64,000 nucleotides of DNA from Leguminivora glycinivorella (lineage: Eukaryota > Arthropoda > Insecta > Lepidoptera > Tortricidae). Position 1 is the stretch's first letter; every line of letters begins with the position of its first letter. The notes beneath the pieces are model-generated. The model saw nothing but the letters and a program-made list of their open reading frames with translations, did not search any database and was not told the DNA's origin. The translations under genes and the position numbers were made by a program. Below are positions 56,640 to 64,000 of the stretch, in pieces. The stretch spans positions 12,105,549 to 12,169,548 of the forward strand of contig NC_062990.1 in NCBI RefSeq assembly GCF_023078275.1, in the 5' to 3' direction.

Positions 56640-56893
56640 CATACATCCCGTGTGGTGATGGGTTAAGAATTTCACCACCCCCTTCCCGTGGGTGTCGTAA
56701 GTCGACTGTGGGATATGGGTTAAATTGTGGCGTAGGCGAGAGGCTGGCAACCTGTCACTGCAATGTCACAATTTGGATTTCTTTCAACCCCTTTTTGCCA
56801 AGAGTGGCACTGAAACTTAGCAGTTCATGTGCTCTGCTTAGCCCTTTATGGGATAGAGGCGTGATTATATGTATGTACATGTATGTATGTATA
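56640..56893 (+). mobile_element. Dispersed element, further copy of the 54430/54905 family
   Basis: AATTTCACCACCCCCTTCCCGTGGG...GTCGACTGTGGGATATGGG...AAGAGTGGCACTGAAACTTAG...GCCCTTTATGGGATAGAGGCG with a (ATGT)n tail. Confidence 0.8.
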
Positions 56894-57430
56894 TCAGTCG
56901 GCTCAGCCAAGGTGACGTTGCTTGCGCTACGGGCGACACACTGTGGATGATAGACGCCATATCTAGGTAATTTACTAGGCGTTGTCATACGAAGTTTTTC
57001 GACGATAACTTCTTATGGTGTTGACAACTTTGCGTGGTAACTTTGGAATTGCCTCGCCGGCAAAAAATGTTAGACTCATTAACCAAGGATAATTTTTATT
57101 TTTTTAGCGCCACCTATGAAATACTAACATAACTACACTGATAATGCCCACAAATTTATTTTTTTCAAAATGTGTATTGACGTGATATCATGATATTAAA
57201 ATAAATAAGCTTGTCATTTGTTCTTATAAAAAATAAAAATGCCCGAAAATATTTGGGGAAAATAAGATTTCAGCTACTTCCAGGCTACTAAACAGCGCCA
57301 TCTAGTTTTAAGCCTAAAAGTCCCATACATTTCAGGATTACGCTTTTTTGTATGGGCTTTATCCGTCCCGTATATATCGTCCTTGTCGTCACTATGAAAA
57401 ATCACCTCTTGCTCAAAATGAAAGTATTTT
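56894..57430. other. Intergenic, unassigned
   Basis: AT-rich with AGCGCCACCTATGAAATAC (57108) and CAGCGCCATCTAGTTTTAAG (57292), words common in lepidopteran repeats. Confidence 0.4.
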
Positions 57431-57599
57431 TCAACTTCAATTTCATTTAATTAAAGGACCAACTGAGATCATTGTTGTTAGTACGCAATTACATGATAAT
57501 AAATAACTTAACATAAAATATCCTTTGTAAAACTAAACTATTAAATCTGATTAAATCTAAAATTATCCTAAAATTAAACTTAAAATAAAATTATACTAA

Positions 57600-57815
57600 A
57601 GAAATCTAAAATTAAACTAAATCTAAAAACGGCCCCTGTGGCATAGTACCGAAGACGCTGGTAGCATTTTCTCGCTGGATTGTCAAGCTAATACGCTGAG
57701 CGAGGAAGCTGCCATCTCTTCGGTCGCCGGTGGCGTCTCTTAGTCTCTTCGATAAGTCCTTGAGAGACAGGGCCCAACGGACCAAGGGTCTCGACGCCGA
57801 ATGGAATAAATAACT
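57600..57815 (-). mobile_element. Non-LTR retrotransposon relic, C-terminal tail of ORF2 (frameshifted)
   Basis: Minus strand reads FPFGVETLGP, then after a +1 shift DLSKRLRDATGDRRDGSFLA, QRISLTIQRENATSVFGTMP, ending QGPFLDLV-stop. VETLGP...LSKRL-DATGD-R-GS-LAQRIS-AIQRGNA is a C-terminal tail seen on many animal LINE proteins. Followed by an AT-rich 3' end toward 57435. Confidence 0.7.
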
Positions 57816-58229
57816 TAAATATATTAACTTAAATATACGGTTAGTATTCTACAAATCTAAATTTTGTATAAGTATCCCATGTAGATTAAAAGAAATATAT
57901 GTACCTACTCTTGACGATGATAAAGTGTGGGAAAACACACTGTGCAGGAAGGAATTCCACCTGTCTCGGTTTAGGCGCTCAATCACTCGGACAGACGGAC
58001 CGATAGGAAACTCCTTTCACTCGGAACTAAGTACCTAGCCAACGTCACATCTAAACTTCGTAAGCATATTGTAGATTACGATATTATTGTTATCGTAGCT
58101 AGCTGGGCATTTTTGCGCGAAGAATCTAAAAACTTTTTTTAAGTAGGTTTATTTTCCTTTTCAGAATCACGTCCCTTTCTATCCTAATAGGTGGAAAGAA
58201 GGGTCCCAACTTTTCCATTTCGTTACCAT

Positions 58230-58400
58230 TTTTAGGGTTCCGTAGTCAACTAGGAACCCTTATAGTTTCGCCATGTCTGTCTGTCTAATAATCTCAGTAA
58301 CCGTAAGCACTAGAAAGCTGAAATTTGGTACCAATATGTATATCAATCACGCCAAATGCAAAAATAAAAAATGGAAAAAAATGTTTTTCAAAATTTGTAC
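58230..58400 (+). mobile_element. Repeat with GGGTTCCGTA start, truncated copy
   Basis: Colinear with the first 160 bp of 52228-52802 but with a shorter GTCT run. Confidence 0.8.
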
Positions 58401-58419
58401 AGCGGTTACAAAGTAAATA

Positions 58420-59030
58420 AAATAAATAAATAAATATTATAGGACATTCTTACACAGATTGACTGAGGCCCACGGTAAGCTCAAGAAGGCTTGTGTTGTG
58501 GGTACTCAGACAACGATATATATAATATATAAATACTTATACAGAGTGGGGCCTGTAACCAAGGTGAAGAATTGAACTGTAGGCTATTCTCCTTATACTG
58601 ATCAACATTTGTTCAGTGACTTTTAAAAATTATGTAGTCTTTAAATTTTTAATTTTTCATACAAAATAAATATTAGCTTCAATGTACGCCATTATTGTTG
58701 TCATTGACGTTGTCTGTCACACTTTAGACTTAACAGAATTCGCAATACATTACCTCTTAGAAAAAACTTTCAAGGGTAATAAAAATCAAAATACAAGTTA
58801 TTTTTAAAAGTCGCCGAACAAATGTTGATCAGTATAAGGAGAATAGCCTACAGTTCAATTCTTCACCTTGGTTACAGGCCCCCCTCTGTATACATAGAAA
58901 ACATCCATGACTCAGGAACAAATATCTGTGCTCATCACACAAATAAATGCCCTTACCGGGATTCGAACCCGGGACCGCGGCGTAGCAGGCAGGGTCACTA
59001 CCGACTGCGCCAGAACGGTCGTCAAGTAGG
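58420..59030 (-). mobile_element. tRNA-derived SINE (family S1) interrupted by a TA-flanked fold-back
   Basis: Left part GATTGACTGAGGCCCACGGTAAGC...CAACGATATATATAATATATAAATACTTATA; right part TATACATAGAAAACATCCATGACTCAGGAACAAATATCTGTGCTC...GGGATTCGAACCCGGGACCGCGGCG. The interruption is a separate element (58543-58888). Confidence 0.88.
58543..58888. mobile_element. Fold-back element with ~75-bp arms and TA target duplication
   Basis: CAGAGTGGGGCCTGTAACCAAGGTGAAGAATTGAACTGTAGGCTATTCTCC pairs with GGAGAATAGCCTACAGTTCAATTCTTCACCTTGGTTACAGGCCCCCCTCTG. TA stands at both borders, a Tc1/mariner-type signature. Confidence 0.9.
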
Positions 59031-59233
59031 TATGCAATATAATTAATACAAGAACATTTTGGGACCACAATTTTGTCCCTATTGTTGATTGTCCTAGATC
59101 GAAAGGGCTCGTAATTCTGTGTAGGAAAAACATAACAGTCATAGCCTGCCTTAGAAAAAATATTTTTGGTGATTCTTCTCGCGAAAATGCCCCGCTACCT
59201 CTATCGCTTTTTCGATTCCGTATTGGGGCAATT

Positions 59234-59498
59234 TCAGAATTTGGGACCCCCCAATTAGCGAAAGTTGTTATCAAAAATTAACTCACTGTGAGTTCTGTGA
59301 CAATAACTAAGCATGAAATTTCAATAAAAATATGGTTTTTGTGTTCATTACATAAACTTTAAGCGATAATCTATATTCAGAATGAGAAAAACGTAAATTT
59401 TTCGACATATTTTATATCTTAATTGTCGTCACAAAACTGACAGCGAGTTAATTTTTGTTTACAACTTTTGCTAATTGGCGGACCCAAATTCCGAAAAT
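59234..59498. mobile_element. Fold-back MITE family B, copy 2
   Basis: CAGAATTTGGGACCCCCCAATTAGCGAAAGTTGTTATC pairs with CAACTTTTGCTAATTGGCGGACCCAAATTC. Homologous to 4961-5220. Confidence 0.88.
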
Positions 59499-59826
59499 GC
59501 TGATTGGCGCGTCAGACAACGATTGTCTTTTGAATAGACCTGTAGTGGCGAAGACCACACTGCTGACACTACGTTTCGATCATCGCGTACCGTCAACGAT
59601 TGTCAATTTGTCACTTTGGCTAGGCAGAGCTTTATGTAACGGTTACGTAATGTTGGCTTAGTTAAATCGGCCCTTAAGTGGTCTGGTTAAGCTTGTTGGC
59701 TTAGAGCTTTAAAATAATGATAGTGAGATAAGGAGGAAATCGTTTTGTTTATGTACACCTGCAGTTATGTTATACAACGCCGCAAAAATATCTGACACGA
59801 TCTTTGGAATCATAAGTCTTGGAAAT

Positions 59827-60024
59827 TGTACACTCCTTTTTGCTGTGTGCTTATATAAGTATAACTGTATATAACTGTTAAGACACAGCAAAAGGGAGTG
59901 TACAAGTTTCTAATGGGGTTGCAACGCGCATGTGACATTTTTTGAGTTGCAGGCATAGGTTACGGTGACCGCTTTCCATCCGGCGGAACGGATGCTTGTT
60001 TGTCACCGACGTAGTATAAAAAAA
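59827..60024 (+). repeat. Dispersed repeat, copy 2 (paired with fold-back E)
   Basis: See 13330-13510. Here GTACACTCCTTTTTGCTGTG...CACAGCAAAAGGGAGTGTAC makes a clear inner hairpin. It runs directly into fold-back E. Confidence 0.85.
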
Positions 60025-60025
60025 C

Positions 60026-60160
60026 CGTGCGTTTTCACATTATCCGATCGTATATCGGATATAGGACCGATATGCCATACATTACAGGCGGCATCTTGGA
60101 TTTCTTACATTGAAATCCTTCCGAGATCCGATATCGGATCGGATAATGTGAAAACGGACT
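60026..60160. mobile_element. Fold-back MITE family E, copy 2
   Basis: GTGCGTTTTCACATTATCCGATC pairs with GATCGGATAATGTGAAAACGGAC. The central part (ACCGATATGCCATACATTAC...GGATTTCTTACATTGAAATCC) is in the opposite orientation to 13611-13740. Confidence 0.9.
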
Positions 60161-60384
60161 GAGAGTGATGTTACTTTTTTTCTTTCTCATGCTCTGAAAG
60201 GAAGCTATTGCTGTTCTTAGGTACGAATGAAGAGAGCGGTTCTTTCCAGCACTAGAGCATTTTACGTCCCTCCTCAAATGCCTTTTCATAAAAAGGTAGT
60301 CGTCGTTTTGGATCTGGATCCTTTTTATAATGCATAATATTGATCAGTTATACGTGTTGACTATATAAATTATGTACTTTGATA

Positions 60385-60553
60385 TTATAAATGGAAAAGT
60401 GTGTGTGTCTGTTTGTTTGTCCGTCTTTCACGGCAAAACGGAGCGACGAATTGATGTCATTTTTTTAAGTGGAGATAGTTGAAGGGATGAGTGACATAGG
60501 TTACTTTTTGTCTCTTTCTAACGCGAGCGAAGCCTCGGGCAAAAGCTAGTCAG
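60385..60553 (+). mobile_element. Lepidopteran SINE/LINE 3' fragment
   Basis: GTGTGTGTCTGTTTGTTTGTCCGTCTTTCACGGCAAAACGGAGCGACG...CTAACGCGAGCGAAGCCTCGGGCAAAAGCTAGT, a common end in Lepidoptera. A related reverse copy is suggested at 61225-61320 (TGAAAATCCGTTTTAGTTTTTGAG...CAAACAAACAGACACACA). Confidence 0.75.
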
Positions 60554-62385
60554 TTAATATATCTTCATACTGAAGATCATACTGTACTTATAGCCTACCT
60601 TATCAAAATTTACGTTTTTTTTAATTATACGTACCTACAAATCACCAATAAATAAAAATAAACCAAAAACAAATGCAACACGTAACACTTCCAAACGCAT
60701 CCATCACAAAACCAATTATAGTTCTAAACTTAAAACAAAAGAGTTACGCCACTCGCTAATGAACGCAAAAACGAACAGCTGTACCACAGATAATAGCGAG
60801 CCATAGATAATAAACAATAGACAATAAGATAGTATTATTAATAGTCTGCCGCGATCTCAGCGGCACGCGCGGGCAAGCGTGGTGTTAGGTAAAAGTACCT
60901 ATCAATGCACGACACGGTATGATATGACGCTAATAATACCCAATGGATGACACCCTATCACATAGTAAATACTTCATAGTACTTGCCTAAGTTTTCCTTC
61001 AAACATATCGCCAGCCACCGTAGATTTTTTTTTGTAGATGAAATGAAATAGCGAAAATACCTATCATATCATGGCTTGGCCATCGTTTGATTAGATTCAA
61101 GAGTTTGCCAGCTAGCATGATTTTTCCGACTTGATTAGCAAATATCGTCGTATTTCAACCAATTCACACAAAATCTTAATTACTACACTATAAACCACTG
61201 AAACTTTACCTAAACCTTCCTCAAAACTACTCTGCTCATAGGTGAAAATCGCATGAAAATCCGTTTTAGTTTTTGAGTTTAAAGCGAACATACAAACAAA
61301 CAGACACACAACGTGACACAACTAGGTGCGGTGGGGGACTATGTTTTATAAGGTGTAGTAGATTAAAAGTGGTATCTACTTGTACACTGTCGAACACTGT
61401 TACCTTTACCTTAAGTCACTTACGCTTTTCATCTTAAGTTGCCGTGAAAAATGGATATTGTTAAGTGTCATGTGTAATTATTTGTTTTAAATGATTTAGA
61501 TTGTAGTTTGTCAGGCGATGTTTGAAGAACAATCTAGTAGCACGAAGTAGGTAACTAGATGTAGATTAGAGATGGGCCGAATATTCGGCAAGTTTTTCAA
61601 TGTTCGTATTCGACCGAATAATTCGGTTGCATTACCGAATATTTACCGAATAAACAAAGTAAATAACTAATGAAGATCTTACGTATTCCATTGGATAATA
61701 GCTCCTATTTTAGTAGCTTTCTAAGGAACTACTAAAAAGAGATGTACTTAAGTAAAAAAAAAACCGTAGTTTAAGAGTTGAGAAAATTTCACAGTTGTTT
61801 TAATTAAGTTTTAGTTATCCACTAAATCATGAGAACATAGTTGTAACTAGTAACAAATGTAACCATTATCAATCATTTCATCCGCTTTAAAAATATGGCG
61901 TATTCTCCGAATGCGGGCCCTGTGGCACGCGTTACAGGAATTTCTCGTACTCTGAATGCGGACCCCATCTACTAATGAAAACGATTCCCCGAATGCGGGG
62001 CCCTGTGGCACGCGTTCCAGAAATCTTGGGCCCTATCGACTAATTAAATTGGGCCATTAACTATTTTCAAGTTATAGCCTTTTAAAGCGTATGTATAGCC
62101 TCGGTCGCTCCTATACCTTAACGGTGTTTATGCATATTCCATTGTATTGAGCAGGAAGCGACGCGGCGCCGTTTAATATGTGCGGCTTTCTCCGCCGCTC
62201 CGACAAGGTTCGATGCGTCGATACTTAAATACTTAATCCAGGGGTTTAGTATTCCTAGACGCTTGGTTCAATGTGAATGTTGCTTTTAATATAGATAGAG
62301 GAAATGAGAGTAGGCACAAGGTACAGTCTTACAAGATTAATCAAATAATTTTTATTTATTTTATTATTTATTGAAGTACTTATAC
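60554..62385. other. Intergenic with short repeat remnants
   Basis: 61570-61650 has GAGATGGGCCGAATATTCGGC and multiple CGAATA/ATTCGG words. GAATGCGGGCCCTGTGGCACGCGTT (~61908) recurs as GAATGCGGGGCCCTGTGGCACGCGTT (~61992). No exon recognised. Confidence 0.5.
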
Positions 62386-62390
62386 ATTGT

Positions 62391-63195
62391 ATTTTAACGC
62401 CGAGTGTGGAATTGAAAAACGAGCAAGTGAAAGGATACTATAGTTGAACTACGAGCGAAGCGAGTGGTTCGAGAAAAGAATCCTGAACTTACGAGTTTTT
62501 CAACACACGAGAAGTAAAATACATTTGCACTCGTCGTGTGTAACACAAAACTTTTCCCCTCACTATAGCGAGGAAAGTACAACGCAAAAAACGCATTTAT
62601 AACTGCTTCCAGGAGTTCCACAGGTGGTAAAACATCGTCATCACTAGATTCACTCACTTTTATAAATTTTAAAGCAGAAAAAATTACTATATTCAAGGTC
62701 AAATTACTTTATCCACTAGTGGATAAAATGCGTTTTTACCCGCGGGTATTAAAGGACAAAACACGTGTTTCCGAGCTAGTGAGGGGAAATAGTTATTTGT
62801 TATACAAGAGTGCAAAATTATATTTTAACGCCGAGTGTGGAATTGAAAAAACGAGCAAGCGGAAGGATTCTATAGTTGGACTACGAGCGAAGCGAGTGGT
62901 TCGAGAATATAATCCTGAACTTGCGAGTTTTTCAACACACGAGAAGTAAAATACATTTGCACTCGTGTGTAACACAAAACTTTTCCCCTCACTATAGCGA
63001 GGAAAGTACAACGCAAAAAACGCGTGCCACAGTTGGTAAAAAAACTTCATCACTAGATTAACCCACTTTTATCAATTTTAAATCAGAAAATTTGCAATCC
63101 AATTATCCACAATAGTGGATACAATGCGTTTTTACCCGCTGCATGGTTATTAAAGTACAAAACACGTGTTTCCGAGCTAGTGAGGGGAAAAAATA
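62391..63195 (-). repeat. Tandem pair of a ~430-bp dispersed element with recurring antisense frame
   Basis: TTTTAACGCCGAGTGTGGAATTG begins both copies (62392 and 62822); both contain CTACGAGCGAAGCGAGTGGTTCGAGAA, CACACGAGAAGTAAAATACATTTGCACTCGT, CCCCTCACTATAGCGAGGAAAG and end TGTTTCCGAGCTAGTGAGGGGAAA. The minus-strand frame in each reads FFALYFPRYSEGKSFVLHT, VFYFSCVEKL, RTTRFARS. It is probably a repeat with a fortuitous frame, not a gene. Confidence 0.85.
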
Positions 63196-63527
63196 GTTCT
63201 AGGGCTATGACGGATCTTTTTTTCACGGGTTCGGATCGGATCCGGATCGGACGTGGTACCAAACCGCTCTGAATGTATTTGGACTAGCTCCATAAAATTT
63301 AAGAGCTTGAAATGTTACATACTCGTGTTTTCAACATTGCAATCAGAAAACACATACACATACTTACTTCATGTTTTTTTTTTGTAATTGGAACTGTGCG
63401 AATGACATCAATATTTAACAGTTGTAAATGTTACGTAATTGACAGCTGTCAATCCAATACCACCCCGGGTTACCGGGTATTACCGGGTTCATCACCGTAA
63501 GAAATGTTATTGGACCAAACTAAGGTT

Positions 63528-63700
63528 CCGCTTACACCGGTACGTAGCCGAATGGCACAAACGCTCACGAAACGAGACGCTCTTAGCTATCTATCTCTAT
63601 CGCTCTTGCCTATTGGCGCGACAGAGCCAGACTAATTTTCGCGGCGTTTCGTTTTCGTTTCACGCCGCAGAAACGCCATTCGGCTATCGGCACCAGCGGA
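63528..63700. mobile_element. Fold-back element family P (~173 bp)
   Basis: CCGCTTACACCGGTACGTAGCCGAATGGC pairs with GCCATTCGGCTATCGGCACCAGCGG. The core has TATCTCTATCGCTCTTGCC and GCGCGACAGAGCCAGAC. Confidence 0.88.
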
Positions 63701-63755
63701 TTAATCATGAGTTTTGACGGTTTAGGGTCGATTGCACGAAACCGTCCGTAACTGA

Positions 63756-64000
63756 ATAGGCTACTTGACCCTTTTTCAAAGTATGTCTTATATTGTTAAT
63801 TTATACTGTCTAATTAAACGAAAAAAAATAGTACCATATTTTATTACGACTTAAAAAATTATTTAAAGTTTACTTTTACGTGATCAGGCAAAAACAACAT
63901 CAGCCATATTAATCTATAGAATATCTATGACATGACGTCAGTATATTTAGAATTTTTTTTTTTAATATTTCACATTGTCACACCCGTCAACGACTATGAA
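63756..64000 (-). repeat. Dispersed ~245-bp repeat, copy 2 (runs off the window)
   Basis: Inverted, nearly identical copy of 16790-17037: AGGCTACTTGACCCTTTTTC...GACATGACGTCAGTATATTTAG...CGACTATGAA. Confidence 0.88.

Noticed and set aside
62394..62702. 102-codon minus-strand ORF as a gene
   Set aside because: Part of a tandemly duplicated dispersed repeat; reported as repeat instead.

Overview
This is nuclear DNA from an insect, almost certainly a moth or butterfly (Lepidoptera). The genes are split by GT-AG introns. The non-coding DNA is AT-rich and packed with short tRNA-derived SINEs, 3' fragments of LINEs, and fold-back (inverted-repeat) MITE-like elements of kinds familiar from lepidopteran genomes. 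No bacterial-style operons, CRISPR arrays or canonical functional tRNA/rRNA genes were seen.

Left half (1 to ~36 kb, + strand): the 3' part of par-1 / MARK (microtubule-affinity-regulating Ser/Thr kinase). I can assemble 14 exons by hand (143-327, 4154-4266, 5853-5946, 8947-9054, 12114-12187, 12982-13038, 13921-14054, 17185-17355, 19111-19226, 20049-20160, 32052-32111, 33695-33800, 34086-34245, 34974-35032). Their phases all agree and together they give one open frame of 515 codons plus a stop: end of the kinase domain, UBA domain, a long low-complexity linker, and the C-terminal KA1 domain. The 5' part of the gene lies outside the window. Introns carry LINE, SINE and MITE insertions, and one intron is 11.9 kb.

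The most unusual feature is in par-1. Three different exons (kinase-end exon 143-327, linker exon 13921-14054, KA1 exon 34086-34245) are each followed directly by a tandem array whose unit contains the tail of that same exon plus its 5' splice site. These hold about 5 units of ~110 bp, 20 copies at an exact 92-bp period, and about 4 units of 103-124 bp. A fourth, degenerate array of purely intronic sequence follows exon 17185-17355. In each of the three cases the reading frame meets a stop just after the first donor, so use of a downstream duplicate donor would end the protein before an intact KA1 domain.

Middle (36-44 kb): intergenic, with SINEs, fold-backs and a frameshifted THAP-domain relic (42129-42744).

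44.4-49.4 kb (- strand): a large structural protein gene. Two small exons encode a Rebers-Riddiford-like cuticle (chitin-binding) domain. They lead in phase into a very long exon with a five-copy 22-residue Tyr/Ser repeat, followed, after a +1 frame break at ~46200, by a roughly 330-residue Pro-Val-Glu-Lys repeat domain. The signal-peptide exon was not found.

Right end (49.5-64 kb): no convincing host gene. It holds nested SINEs, a large palindrome carrying three tRNA-like heads, further fold-back families that also occur in the left half, a LINE C-terminal relic, and a tandem ~430-bp repeat at 62.4-63.2 kb.
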